A DNA stretch of 64,000 nucleotides, from contig CAVTGO010000007.1 in NCBI GenBank assembly GCA_963734275.1, forward strand, positions 170,444 to 234,443, read 5' to 3'. The translations under genes and the position numbers were made by a program. A model generated the notes under the pieces. That model searched no databases. It was given only the letters and a program-made list of their open reading frames with translations, and was not told where the DNA came from. This DNA comes from CAVTGO01 sp963734275 (GTDB lineage: Bacteria > Actinomycetota > UBA4738 > HRBIN12). Positions 16,218 to 25,648 of this stretch are shown here, piece after piece; the stretch's first letter is position 1; every line of letters starts with the position of its first letter.

Positions 16218-17330
16218 ATGCGATCTCGACGCTTCGGCGTTCGTTCCCGCGCAGCGGTTGCCTCGCTCGCCTTGCTCGCCGCCGCGTGCGGCTCCGGCGC
16301 CGGCGCGGAGGGTGCGGGCAACGGTGATTGCACCCCGGCGGAGACGCCGGTCCTCACGCTTCGCCGCCTACAGCACACCCCGCGAGGTCTACGGCAAGAT
16401 CATCTCCGCCTTCCAGGCCCAGTGGAAGGAAGAGCACGACGACCAGCAGGTCATCTTCCAGGAGTCCTACGGCGGCTCGCACGACGCAGGTCGCAGAACG
16501 TCATCAACGGGTTCGAGGCCGACGTCGTCGCCCTATCGCTGGGTCCCGACGTGGACTTCATCGCGGACGCGGGCCTGATCACCCACGACTGGACGCAGGC
16601 GCACCGACGGCGGCATGGTGTCGACGTCGGTCGTGGTGTTCGACGTCCGTCCCGGCAACCCCAGGGCATCGAGGACTTCGACGACCTGGCGCGCCGAGGG
16701 TGTCGAGGTCCTCACGCCGGACCCGGCATCGAGCGGCGGTGCGCGGTGGAACATCGTCGCGGCCTACGGCGCGGCGATGCGAGGTCATGCCGGCGACACC
16801 GAGGACGACGAGGCCGGGGCGCAGACGCTGCTGACCGGCATCTTCAGCAACGTGATCGTGCTCGACAAGACCGCCCGCGACTCGATCAAGAACTTCGAGG
16901 CCGGCAACGGCGACGTCGCCATCACCTACGAGAACGAGATGTTCACGGCCGTCGAGGCCGGGCTCGACGGACGAGATGGTGATCCCGCCGTCGACCGTCC
17001 TGATCGAGAACCCCGTCGCGATCGTCGACGAGAACGTCGACGAAGCACTGCGTCCGCGAGGTCGCCGAGGCGTTCGTCGAGTTCCTCCACACGGAGGAGG
17101 CCAAGGAGCTGTACGCGACCGTGGGCTTCCTGCGCCCGACCGACCCGCCGAGGCCGCGGCAGGGCGACGAGGAGAGGGTTCCCGCCGATCGAGGACCTGT
17201 TGACGGTCGATGACTTCGGCGGCTGGGACGCCCTGAACGAGACGATGTTCGGCGACACGGGCATGTTCACCCAGGCCTTCGAGGACGCGCACGGCCTAGG
17301 GCCGGCCGCGAGCAACGTCAAGGAGCGACG
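16218..17330 (+). CDS. Sulfate-binding lipoprotein of the sulfate ABC transporter (multiple frameshifts)
   Basis: ATG 16218 follows AAAGGAG and opens a lipoprotein signal (LALLAAACG). Downstream, all parts of a sulfate-binding protein can be read, but in changing frames: AAYSTPREVYGKI, QESYGGS, SQNVINGFEADVVALSLG, WNIVAAYGAAMRG, GDVAITYENEM, VIPPSTVLIENPVAIVDENV, EAFVEFLHTEEAKELYATVGFL, TMFGDTGMF. About eight frame changes occur between 16360 and 17180. It would deliver sulfate (or thiosulfate) to the CysTWA transporter. With every block present and in order, sequencing error is more likely than true decay, but the density is exceptional. Confidence 0.75.
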
Positions 17331-18207
17331 ATGGCGAGCGCCGCGCAGACGATGCGGAACCGCAGGGCCGTGCTGCCCGTGCGGGCGCGCACGCGGCCTG
17401 CGGCACCTGGCGCTGCGCGGCGCCGCCATCACCTACCTCGTGGCGATCGTCGCCGTCCCCGTGGCGGCCATCGCGATCCAAGGGTTCGGCGAGGGGCTCG
17501 GCGCCTTCCGTTCGGCGATGTCCGAGCCCGGCGCGTGGGCGGCCGATGCGCCTCACGCTGATCACGTCCGCGCTCGCTGCGGGGATCAACGCCGTGCTTC
17601 GGCACGATGCTGGCGTACGTGTTCGTGCGTTACCGCTTCCCGGGCGCGGGCTCCTCTCGCGCGATCTGCGACATCCCGTTCGCGATCCCCACGCTCGTCA
17701 CGGGGGTCATGCTCGTGGCGATCTACGGCCCGAACGCGCCGATCGGTCGCCTTCTGGCTTCGGCCGGCATCCAGGTCGTCTTCGCTCCCCTCGGGGTCCT
17801 GCTCGCCCTGCTCGTTCGTCACCCTCCCGTTCGTCGTCCGCACGGTGCAGCCGGTCCTGCTCGAGCTGGACGAGGCGGAGGAGGAGGCGGCGCAGGTCCT
17901 GGGCGCGAGCGCGTGGGTGACGTTCCGCAGGATCGTCCTGCCCGCGATCCGCCCGGCGATCGCAGCGGGAGCGCTCCTGGCGTTCGCGCGAAGCATCGGC
18001 GAGTTCGGGTCGATCGTGCTGATCTCGGGCAATATCACCGGCAGGACCCTCACGGCGCCGGTCTTCATCTTCCAGCTCGCCAACCAGTTCAAGCCCGAGG
18101 AGGCCGCGGCGGTCGCCACGATGTTCTTCGTGATCTCGTTCGTGATCGTGCTGGTGGTCAACAAGCTCGTCCGGGTCGGCCGCAAGACCGAGGAGGCCGA
18201 GTCGTGA
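17331..18207 (+). CDS. cysT: Sulfate ABC transporter permease CysT (several frameshifts)
   Basis: Starts at ATG 17331 after AAGGAGCG. Recognisable in shifting frames: AITYLVAIVAVPVAAIAIQGF, RLTLITSALAAGINAV, FGTMLAYVFVRYRFPG, FAIPTLVTGVMLVAIYG, then an intact C-terminal half with the permease EAA-loop (EEEAAQVLGASAWVTFRRIVLP within 17880-17945) and final helices. About four frame changes lie before 17825; after that the frame is open to 18207. It forms the membrane channel with CysW. Confidence 0.8.
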
Positions 18208-19082
18208 GCGCAGCGCCGACGGTCCTCGAGCCGACCGCGGGCCTGACCCTCGGCGACGCGCAACGGCGCCGCCGGCGCCAGCTGCTGATCCGCGGCGTGA
18301 TCCTCGCCGTGTGCTTCACGTACCTCGCGGTCCTGTTGCTCGCGCCGTTCGCCGGCATCGTGTGGTCGGTGGTCAAAGGCGGCTGGAGCACGATCGCCGA
18401 GACGTTTTCCCTCCCCGACGTCCGCCACGCGTTCCTCCTCTCGGCGATCATCACGGTCGAGACCGTCGTCGTGGTGACGGTGTTCGGGGCGATCACCGCA
18501 TGGGTGCTCGTCCGCCACCGGTTCATCGGCCGCCGGTTCATGGACGCGATGGTCGACCTGCCCCTCGCGGTCTCGCCGATCACCGTGGGCCTGATGGCCG
18601 TCCTCCTGTTCGGCCGGGGCGGCTGGTTCGAATCGTGGTTCGCCGCGCGCGGCATCCAGATCATCTTCGCGGTCCCCTCGATGGTCCTCGTGACCATCTT
18701 CATCTGCATCCCGTTCGTGGTGCGCTCGGTCGCCCCGGTCCTGGAGGAGCTCGGGACCGAGGAGGAGGACGCCGCCCGGACCCTCGGGGCTTCCTCCACG
18801 CAGACGCTACTCCGCGTGGTGCTACCGAACATCCGATGGGGGCTCCTGTACGGCATCGCGCTGTCCACGGCGCGCGCGGTCGGCGAGATCGGTGCCGTGC
18901 TGATCGTGAGCGGAGCGATCAAGGGCCAGACCGAGACGGCCACGATCTTCATCCTGACCGCGTTCGAGGAACGGCTCGACACGCAGGGGAATATCGTGGC
19001 GCTGACGCTGGCCGCGGTCTCCATCGTGCTGCTCATCGGGATCGAGCTCTTCAAGGGCAAGCGGGTCAGGGAGGCGGAGTGA
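18204..19082 (+). CDS. cysW: Sulfate ABC transporter permease CysW
   Basis: 292 aa from GTG 18204, overlapping the cysT stop by GTGA. Six predicted helices; LPLAVSPITVGLMAVLLFG and the EAA-type loop EEEDAARTLGASSTQTLLRV contact the ATPase, and STARAVGEIGAVLIVSGAI is typical of CysW. Intact. Its stop overlaps the cysA start (TGATG). It pairs with CysT for sulfate import. Confidence 0.93.
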   Translation: MSAAPTVLEPTAGLTLGDAQRRRRRQLLIRGVILAVCFTYLAVLLLAPFAGIVWSVVKGGWSTIAETFSLPDVRHAFLLSAIITVETVVVVTVFGAITAWVLVRHRFIGRRFMDAMVDLPLAVSPITVGLMAVLLFGRGGWFESWFAARGIQIIFAVPSMVLVTIFICIPFVVRSVAPVLEELGTEEEDAARTLGASSTQTLLRVVLPNIRWGLLYGIALSTARAVGEIGAVLIVSGAIKGQTETATIFILTAFEERLDTQGNIVALTLAAVSIVLLIGIELFKGKRVREAE

Positions 19083-20155
19083 TGCAACCGGCGATCAAGG
19101 TCGAGCACCTCACGAAGCGCTTCGGCGGATTCACCGCCGTCGACGACGTGAGTTTCGAGGCGGCGGAAGGCAAGATCACCGCGCTGCTCGGGCCGAGCGG
19201 CTCGGGGAAGAGCACCGTGCTCCGCATGATCGCGGGCCTCGAGCTTCCGACCGAGGGCAAGATCTGGATGGAGGAAGAGGAGCACACGCACAAGAGCGTC
19301 CAGGAGCGGCGCGTCGGGTTCGTCTTCCAGCACTACGCGCTGTTCCGCCACATGACGGTCGCGCAGAACGTCTCGTTCGGGCTCGCCGTCCGCAAGGCCA
19401 CCAAGGACGAGCAGCGCGAGCGCGTGGATGAGCTGCTCGAGCTCGTCCAGCTGCTGCCGTTCAAGGAGCGATATCCCGACCAGCTCTCCGGCGGCCAGCG
19501 CCAGCGGGTCGCCCTGGCACGGGCGCTGGCGCCGCGGCCAAGGGTGCTCCTGCTCGACGAGCCCTTCGGCGCGCTGGACGCGAGGGTCCGTCAGGACCTC
19601 CGGCGCTGGCTCGACGACCTGCACCGAGAGCTCGGTGTGACCAGCCTGTTGGTGACGCACGACCAGGACGAGGCGATGGAGCTCGCTCACGAGGTCGTCG
19701 TGATGCACGAGGGACGCATCGAGCAGGCGGGCAGCCCGGCGCAGATCTACGACGAGCCGGCCACGGCGTTCGTCGCCGGCTTCGTGGGGAGCGCGAACGT
19801 GCTCCACGGTCACGTGCGGGACGGTCACGTCGAGTTCGGCGACCACCGGGTCGCGGGTGCCTCCCACCTGGACGAGGGCATCGCGGCTCGAGCCTTCGTC
19901 CGGCCGCACGACGTCCGGGTCTCGACGACCGAGACGAACGGCGGCTCGGTCCAGGCGACGGTCGAGCGCGTGAGTACCCTTGGCTGGGTCTCGAGGGTCG
20001 GCCTGCGGCTCCCGGACGGCCAGGTCCTCATGGCCGAGCTCCCCAACGACGAGCTCGAGGGGCTGGAACTCGGCGCCACGGTGTGGATCGACCTTCGCAA
20101 GGCGAAGGCGTTCCGGACCCCGGCGGAGTCCCCGGGGGCGCTTCCCGCACCGTGA
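19082..20155 (+). CDS. cysA: Sulfate ABC transporter ATP-binding protein CysA
   Basis: 357 aa. Walker A GPSGSGKST (residues 37-45), Q-loop FVFQHYALFRHMT, signature LSGGQRQR, Walker B VLLLDEPFGALDA and the switch His in LLVTHDQ are all present. A C-terminal TOBE-like domain (RPHDVRVSTTE to DLRKAKAF) is the usual regulatory extension. ATP hydrolysis drives sulfate import through CysTW. It overlaps cysW by TGATG and the next ATPase by GTGA. Confidence 0.95.
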   Translation: MQPAIKVEHLTKRFGGFTAVDDVSFEAAEGKITALLGPSGSGKSTVLRMIAGLELPTEGKIWMEEEEHTHKSVQERRVGFVFQHYALFRHMTVAQNVSFGLAVRKATKDEQRERVDELLELVQLLPFKERYPDQLSGGQRQRVALARALAPRPRVLLLDEPFGALDARVRQDLRRWLDDLHRELGVTSLLVTHDQDEAMELAHEVVVMHEGRIEQAGSPAQIYDEPATAFVAGFVGSANVLHGHVRDGHVEFGDHRVAGASHLDEGIAARAFVRPHDVRVSTTETNGGSVQATVERVSTLGWVSRVGLRLPDGQVLMAELPNDELEGLELGATVWIDLRKAKAFRTPAESPGALPAP

Positions 20156-20994
20156 CCGCGTCCCGATCGCTCTCGGTCGCCCCCCGCGCCGCGACCGCGC
20201 CGGTCAAGCTCTCGCTCCGAGGTGTGAGCAAGTCGTTCGTCTCGGCGTCCGGCGGCCGTGTGGAAGCGATCGCTGACATCGACCTGGACGTCGGCGTCGG
20301 CGAGTTCGTGTGTTTGATCGGGCCCTCGGGATGCGGGAAGTCCACGATCCTCGATCTCCTCGCTGGCCTTCTCCGGCCGGACGAGGGCTCGGTGCTGGTC
20401 GACGGACGTCCCGTACCCGGCCCCGGCCCGGACCGCGCCGTCCTGTTCCAAGATCCCGCACTGTTCCCGTGGCTCAGCGTGCGCGGCAACGTGGAGTTCG
20501 CGCTGAAGATGGTCGGCCTTCCCCCCGACGAGGTGCGCGAGCGTGCCGAGGCGTGGATCGCCAAGGTCCACCTGACGCGGTTCGCCGATGTCCAGCCCCA
20601 CGAGCTGTCCGGCGGTATGCGGCAGCGCGCGGCGCTCGCCCGTGCCCTCGCGTGCCGGCCCGACGTGCTGCTCGCCGACGAGCCGTTCGGCGCCCTCGAC
20701 GCTCAGTCGCGCGAGATCCTCCAGAAGGAGCTCCAGCTCGTCTGGACCGAGCTCGGGAACACGTTCGTGTTCGCCACCCACAACGTTCGCGAAGCCGCGT
20801 TCCTCGCGGACCGCGTCATCGTGCTCTCCGCGCGTCCCGGCACGCCGATCGAGGAGTACCGCATCACCACGCCTCGCCCCAGGAGCTTCGAGGACGTCCT
20901 GCTCAGCAACGTGGTCGTCGACATCCACGACAACATGGCGAAGGAGGTGGAACGAGCTGCGCGCGAAGAGGGTCTTCGACCAGGTCTGGCCTAG
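20152..20994 (+). CDS. ABC transporter ATP-binding protein, sulfonate/taurine (SsuB/TauB) type
   Basis: 280 aa from GTG 20152, overlapping cysA by GTGA. Walker A GPSGCGKST, Q-loop VLFQDPALFPWLSV, signature LSGGMRQR, Walker B VLLADEPFGALDA, switch FATHNVREA. The LFPW Q-loop and the short C-terminus without TOBE are typical of SsuB/TauB/nitrate-type ATPases. With the following permease it forms half of an importer for sulfonates or another sulfur source; no binding protein is encoded nearby. Confidence 0.9.
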   Translation: MTASRSLSVAPRAATAPVKLSLRGVSKSFVSASGGRVEAIADIDLDVGVGEFVCLIGPSGCGKSTILDLLAGLLRPDEGSVLVDGRPVPGPGPDRAVLFQDPALFPWLSVRGNVEFALKMVGLPPDEVRERAEAWIAKVHLTRFADVQPHELSGGMRQRAALARALACRPDVLLADEPFGALDAQSREILQKELQLVWTELGNTFVFATHNVREAAFLADRVIVLSARPGTPIEEYRITTPRPRSFEDVLLSNVVVDIHDNMAKEVERAAREEGLRPGLA

Positions 20995-21736
20995 GGTCGC
21001 GATCGTCGGCGCTGTCCTGCTCCTGTGGTGGGCGGTCTACGAGGCGGAGGTCTTCGAGACGCAGGACCTACCGTCCCCCGCCGACGTCTGGACGGCGCTC
21101 ACCTCCAACCTGACCGGTGACGACGGACTGCTCGCGGCTGCGCGAGGCAGCATCATCCGGCTGGCGTTCGGCTTGGGCGTCTCGGTGGTCGTCGGGACCC
21201 TGATCGGGTTCGCGATGGCCGCCTCACGTGTCGTGCAGCGGAGCGTCGGGACGCTGATGACCGCGCTGCAGGCGCTGCCGGCGATCGCCTGGCTGCCGCT
21301 CGCGATCGGTTGGCTCGGGTTCACGGAGCGCGCTGTCATGTTCGTGGTCGTGGTCGCAGGGATCCCGGCGGTCGCGATCGCCACGGCCGTCTCGGTCCGC
21401 CAGGTGCCGCCGATGTTGATCCGGGCCGGCCGGACGATGGGTGCGAGCGGGTGGACCCTGTACCGGTCGGTGGTGCTCCCGGCGGCGGTCCCCGGCTACT
21501 GGACCGGCCTGCAGCAGGCCTGGGCGGTGGCGTGGCGAGCGCTGCTCGCGGCCGAGCTGATCCGCACGGGCGCAGCGCGTGGCCTCGGCCACGCGCTCGA
21601 TGCCTCACTCGGCGACACGTCGCTGATCCTCGCCGCCATGGTCGTGATCGTGGTTATCGGTCTCGCGGTCGACTCCCTGTTCGCCACGGTCGACCGCCGG
21701 ATCCGCCACCGGCGAGGGATGCTGATCCCCGCCTAG
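20957..21736 (+). CDS. ABC transporter permease, SsuC/TauC type
   Basis: About 259 aa with five to six helices: AIVGAVLLLWWAVYEAEVF, the EAA loop (AGRTMGASGWTLYRSVVLPA), and WRALLAAELIRTGAARGLG typical of SsuC. No ATG, GTG or TTG exists in frame near the beginning. The best start is CTG 20957, 9 nt after a perfect AAGGAGG at 20941-20947, so the gene overlaps the ATPase by 38 nt. A hidden indel is the alternative explanation. The 3' end overlaps the convergent pncB gene by 4 bp. Confidence 0.85.
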   Translation: MRAKRVFDQVWPRVAIVGAVLLLWWAVYEAEVFETQDLPSPADVWTALTSNLTGDDGLLAAARGSIIRLAFGLGVSVVVGTLIGFAMAASRVVQRSVGTLMTALQALPAIAWLPLAIGWLGFTERAVMFVVVVAGIPAVAIATAVSVRQVPPMLIRAGRTMGASGWTLYRSVVLPAAVPGYWTGLQQAWAVAWRALLAAELIRTGAARGLGHALDASLGDTSLILAAMVVIVVIGLAVDSLFATVDRRIRHRRGMLIPA

Positions 21737-23064
21737 CCCACCCCTGCGCGGCGGAGAGCGTCGGCGCGGGTCTCCTCGGTCAAACGAGCCAGGGCGTCGG
21801 AGACGGCCGCTTCCGGCGGCTCGGGATCGTGGATGCGCCGCGCCTGCGGTGCAAGGCGTTCGAGGTCGGAGCGGAAGAGCCCACGCGCTGTCTCGAGGTT
21901 CCGGTGCGGACCACTGCGCTCACCGCCCAGCATCACCGGGATCAGGAGCGGCTGGTGGCCATCGGGAACGGGCTCGTCGCGCAGGCCGATGACGTCGCCG
22001 TGCTCGCCGCGGAAGATCTGTTTGCGGCCCGGCGCCGAGACCTTGTTCGACGAGAGCTTGAGCATCGCCCGCCCGTCGTACTCGACGAGCTTGTAGGCCG
22101 AGTCCAGCGTCGGGGCGTCCGCCGAGACGCCGACGCGCGTCCCGACGCCGAACGCGTCGATCGGCGCGCCCGCGCGGACCAGTCGGTCGACCTCGAACTC
22201 GTCGAGGCCGCCGCTCGCCACGATCCGCACGTGCGGCAGTCCCTCCTCCTCCAGGAGCGCCCGCGCGTCCTTCGACAACTCGAGCAGGTCGCCGCTGTCC
22301 AGGCGTACGCCGAGGTTGTCCGTCAGGCCGAGCTCACGGATCACCTCGGCCGCCGTTCGGACGCCGTTCAGCGTGTCGTAGGTATCCACGAGGAACGTCG
22401 TGCGGTCCGGGAAGTCCCGGGCGAACGTGCGGAACGCCTCCGCCTCCGTCGGGAAGGACTCGACGTACGAGTGGGCCATCGTGCCGGCCACGGGCAGGTG
22501 GAAGCGCCTGGCGGCCTCGACGTTGCTCGTCGCGGCGAACCCGACGATCGAGGTCACGCGCGCGACGCTCAGGGCCGCGTCCAGGCCCTGGGTCCGACGC
22601 AGCGAGAAGTCCACGAGGTCGCGGCCGTCCGCGGCGATGACGCACCGGGCGGCCTTGGACGCGATCGTCGTCTGGAACGTGATCTGGTTCAGCAGGTAGG
22701 GCTCGACGAGCTGGGCGACGGCGATGGGCGCCGTGATCTCCAGGAGCGGCTCGTTCGCGTAGACGACGTGTCCCTCGGGTACCGCCCACACGTCGCCGGT
22801 GAACCGCAGCGCGGCGAACGCGTCGAGCATCTCGTCGTCGAACCCGAGCTCGCGCCCGAGGTAGTCGAGGTCCCGCTCGGCGAAGCCGAAGTCGTCGAGG
22901 AACTGCAGACAGGGCTCGAGGCCCGCCGCGACGAGGAACCCTCGCGTCGGCGGGAGGTCGCGCACGAACAAGCTGAACGTCGCCTCGTGGCGCATGCCGC
23001 GCTTCAGGTAGCTCGCGGCCATGTTCAGCTCGTACAGGTCCGTGAACAACCCGCTCGAGGACAC
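21733..23064 (-). CDS. pncB: Nicotinate phosphoribosyltransferase
   Basis: 443 aa; converts nicotinate and PRPP to NaMN in NAD salvage. LFTDLYELNMAASYL is the classical N-terminus; FSLRRTQG carries the phosphoribosylated-site region, TMAHSYVESF, VRLDSGDLLELSK, VASGGLDE and GVGTRVGVS form the phosphate-binding half. Start GTG 23064 has TAGCCT ending 6 nt upstream, so it is probably leaderless. It is divergent from the agmatinase-like gene, with both promoters inside 71 bp. Confidence 0.95.
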   Translation of the reverse strand: MSSSGLFTDLYELNMAASYLKRGMRHEATFSLFVRDLPPTRGFLVAAGLEPCLQFLDDFGFAERDLDYLGRELGFDDEMLDAFAALRFTGDVWAVPEGHVVYANEPLLEITAPIAVAQLVEPYLLNQITFQTTIASKAARCVIAADGRDLVDFSLRRTQGLDAALSVARVTSIVGFAATSNVEAARRFHLPVAGTMAHSYVESFPTEAEAFRTFARDFPDRTTFLVDTYDTLNGVRTAAEVIRELGLTDNLGVRLDSGDLLELSKDARALLEEEGLPHVRIVASGGLDEFEVDRLVRAGAPIDAFGVGTRVGVSADAPTLDSAYKLVEYDGRAMLKLSSNKVSAPGRKQIFRGEHGDVIGLRDEPVPDGHQPLLIPVMLGGERSGPHRNLETARGLFRSDLERLAPQARRIHDPEPPEAAVSDALARLTEETRADALRRAGVG

Positions 23065-23135
23065 GGGCGAAGGCTACCGGAAGCCCGCGGGCGAGCTTGT
23101 CTGCGTCTCGGGCGGCGGGGTAGCGTGCGCCTGTC
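23065..23135. promoter_or_regulatory. Divergent promoter region between pncB and the agmatinase-like gene
   Basis: On the minus strand TAGCCT (23071-23076 as AGGCTA) lies 6 nt before the pncB GTG; on the plus strand TAGCGT (23121-23126) lies 9 nt before GTG 23136. Both fit the -10-only, leaderless style of the window. No -35 match is evident. Confidence 0.5.
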
Positions 23136-24162
23136 GTGACCGACGCCCCCGATTTCCGGATCGAGAACAGCGAGCTGCGCGCCGAGGACGAGTTCGCCGA
23201 GTTCGCCAGCGAGGACCTCCCGTACTACGCGGACTGGCACGGCTCGTTCGAGAAGCTGCCGTGGGCGCTGGACGAGGAGAGCCTGCACGCGGCGGACATC
23301 GCGATCGTGGGCGCGCCGCTCGACGACGCGGTCTCCTCGCGGCCCGGGGCGAGGTTCGGGCCGAGGGCGATCCGCCAGTCACCCACCGCCTGGGGGACGA
23401 GCGGCGCCTGGTCGATCCAGCTCGACGTCGCGCCGTACGAACGGCTGAAGGTGGTCGACGCGGGCGACGCGCTCGTCGTCCCCGCACGCTTGGACCGCGG
23501 CCTCCGCGTGATCCACGAGAAGGTGTACCGCGTCGCGAGCGCCGGGCCGATCCCCGTCGTCCTGGGCGGCGATCACTCGATCACGTACCCGAGCGCCGCC
23601 GCGGTGGCCCGGCACGTCTGGCCGCGCGACGGTCGGCATCGTGCACTTCGACGCGCATGCGGATACCGGCGCCGACCAATGGGGGTCGCTCGTCGGCCAC
23701 GGCACGCCGATGCGCAGGCTCATCGAGGAGGGTTGGATCGCCGGGCCGAACTTCGTCCAGGTCGGGCTCCGCGGGTACTGGCCGGACCGGGACACGTTCG
23801 GGTGGATGCGCGAGCAGGGCCTGCGATGGCACACGATGGCCGAGATCGAGGAGCGGGGCTCTGAGGCCGTGATCGGCGACGCGATCGACGAAGCTCTCGA
23901 CGGTCCCGACTGCATCTACCTCTCGGTGGACGTCGACGTCGTGGATCCGGGGATGGCGCCGGGCACCGGCACGCCCGAGCCCGGCGGGATGCTGGCGCGC
24001 GAGCTCCTGCGCGCGGTCCGCCAGATCGTCGGGCGGGTCGAGCTCGTGGGGATGGACGTCGTCGAGGTCTCGCCGCCGTACGACCAGAGCGAGATCACCG
24101 CGATGCTCGCGCACCGCGTGGTGCTCGAGGCGATCTCGGCGCTGGCGTCCGCTCGGGCCTGA
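23136..24162 (+). CDS. Agmatinase/ureohydrolase family protein (one frameshift)
   Basis: About 340 aa. The first frame gives the N-terminal part to VVLGGDHSITYP; near 23630-23640 the frame shifts, continuing with VGIVHFDAHADTG, YLSVDVDVVDPGMAPGTGTPEPGG and VGMDVVEVSPPYD. GGDHS, DAHAD and SVDVDVVDP supply all Mn2+ ligands of the arginase/agmatinase fold, so the enzyme would be active if the shift is a sequence error. The substrate (agmatine, guanidinobutyrate or formiminoglutamate) cannot be separated from sequence alone. Start GTG 23136. Confidence 0.85.
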
Positions 24163-24176
24163 CGTAGGCTGGTCGC

Positions 24177-24518
24177 GTGTCCGAACGGCAGCGCTTCGAG
24201 GAGCTCGTGGCCGACGCCTTGGACGCCCTGCCGCCATGGGTGCTCGAGCGTCTCGAGAACGTCGAGATCATCGTCGAGGACCGCCCGCCGCCGGGCGAAC
24301 CCAACCTGCTCGGCCGCTACCACGGGATCCCGCTCACCGAGCGCCGGTACTACGCCGGCGTCCTACCCGACACGATCACGCTGTACCGCCGGACGATCGA
24401 GCGCACGGCGAGCGACGACGAGGACCTGAAGCGCGTGGTGGGTCACACCGTCGAGCACGAGGTGGCGCACTTCTTCGGGATCTCCGATGAGCGGCTCCGC
24501 GAGCTGGACGCCTACTAG
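24177..24518 (+). CDS. Small zinc metallopeptidase-like protein (HExxH, zincin family)
   Basis: 113 aa. VEHEVAHFFGISDERL carries the HExxH zinc motif; the N-terminal half (FEELVADALDALP, ENVEIIVEDRPP, LLGRYHGIPLTER) matches the minimal-zincin family found widely in actinobacteria. Physiological substrates are unknown. Start GTG 24177 has TAGGCT ending 6 nt upstream. It lies 2 bp before tadA, so they are probably cotranscribed. Confidence 0.85.
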   Translation: MSERQRFEELVADALDALPPWVLERLENVEIIVEDRPPPGEPNLLGRYHGIPLTERRYYAGVLPDTITLYRRTIERTASDDEDLKRVVGHTVEHEVAHFFGISDERLRELDAY

Positions 24519-24520
24519 GC

Positions 24521-24967
24521 GTGAGCGCCGAGGACCTGATGCGGCTCGCGCTCGAGCAGGCGCGCGCGGCGGCCGAGGCGGGCGACGTGCCGGTCGGGGC
24601 GGTGGTCGCGCGCGGCGACGAGGTGCTCGCGCGCTCGGGCAACGCTCGCGAGCAGGCGCAGGACCCGACCGCGCACGCCGAGATCCTCGCGCTTCGCCGT
24701 GCCGCCGCCGTGAGCGGCTCCTGGCATCTCGAGGGGTGCACCATCTACGTCACGCTCGAGCCCTGCGCGATGTGCGCGGGCGCGATCGTACTCGCGCGCG
24801 TCGACCGGCTGGCCTTCGGCGCCGCGGACCCGAAGGCGGGGTTCGCGGGGTCGCTCGGGAACCTGGTGCAAGACCCTCGCCTGAACCACGCCGTCACGGT
24901 CGAGGGCGGCGTCCTCTCCGAGGAGTGCGGCGAGGTGCTGGCCGAGTTCTTCCGGCAGCGCCGCTGA
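24521..24967 (+). CDS. tadA: tRNA adenosine(34) deaminase
   Basis: 148 aa. It deaminates A34 of tRNA-Arg(ACG) to inosine. The zinc site is His52-Ala-Glu54 (TAHAEIL) plus Cys82 and Cys85 (EPCAMCAG), the cytidine/deoxycytidylate deaminase signature. PKAGFAGSLGNLVQDPRLNH is the TadA-specific tRNA-recognition block. Start GTG 24521 immediately follows the zincin gene. Confidence 0.93.
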   Translation: MSAEDLMRLALEQARAAAEAGDVPVGAVVARGDEVLARSGNAREQAQDPTAHAEILALRRAAAVSGSWHLEGCTIYVTLEPCAMCAGAIVLARVDRLAFGAADPKAGFAGSLGNLVQDPRLNHAVTVEGGVLSEECGEVLAEFFRQRR

Positions 24968-24973
24968 AACGCC

Positions 24974-25225
24974 CTAGCTGTCGGCCTCCGGGTCGTCCGT
25001 CGTCTCCTCCGAGGTGCGCCGCTCGACGGCGAGCGCCCGGGAGTCGGACCCCGCGAGGGAGCCGCCGACCACCTCGTGACCGCAGGAGTACGTGTCCACC
25101 TCGCGCGAGTCCGATCGCTGCTTCGGTTCGGCGCCGCCCTCTTGATCCGCGGCCTCGTCGAAGGTCAGGGTCACGAGCGTCCCGAGCCCGCAGATCGGGC
25201 ACGTGGAGGTACCGGCCGCGGTCAC
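24974..25225 (-). CDS. Small cysteine-motif protein of unknown function
   Basis: 83 aa. GTG 25225 overlaps the stop of the upstream cyclic-nucleotide-binding gene (GTGA). CPICGLG near the N-terminus and TYSCGHEVVG in the middle could form a one-ion zinc knuckle; the tail is acidic (EETTDDPEADS). Coupling to the CNB gene suggests a shared function, but none is known to me. Confidence 0.65.
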   Translation of the reverse strand: MTAAGTSTCPICGLGTLVTLTFDEAADQEGGAEPKQRSDSREVDTYSCGHEVVGGSLAGSDSRALAVERRTSEETTDDPEADS

Positions 25226-25648
25226 GACGGCGAATCCCCGCCGGCCCCGCGGGCCGCGTCCCCCCGCCGACGCTCGTCCATCACGTCGTGGATCTTCTGG
25301 CAGACCTGCGGCATGTGCTCGTCCATGATCCGGAACTCGCGCTGGAACATGACGACGGCCGACACGTCCGAGGTGGTCGTCACCGTGGCCGTCCTGCGAA
25401 GGGCATCGTGCAGCGCCATCTCGCCGAAGAAGTCGCCCGGCTCCCAGGTCGGCGATGTGGTGGCCGTCGCGCGTGACCTCGGCCGTGCCCGACTCGATCA
25501 CGAAGAACTCGTGCGGGAAGTCGCCCTGCTCGACGAGGTGCTTGCCGGGCGGCAGGTCCACCTCGTCGGCCCAGGTCGCGATCTGCTTCAGCTGGTGGTC
25601 GGGCAGGTCGGCGAAGAGGGGAAGCTTCTTCAATCGCCTCGCGTCCAC
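25222..25648 (-). CDS. Single cyclic-nucleotide-binding domain protein (one frameshift)
   Basis: About 141 aa comprising one CRP-type sensor domain without a DNA-binding domain. LFADLPDHQLKQIATWADEV and PPGKHLVEQGD open the fold; the phosphate-binding cassette appears as DFFGEMALHDALRRTATV, reached only if one base is removed from the CCC run at 25436-25438 (plus strand). Such stand-alone domains can bind cAMP and control partners. Two class III cyclases elsewhere in the window could supply ligand; this is speculation. Confidence 0.75.
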
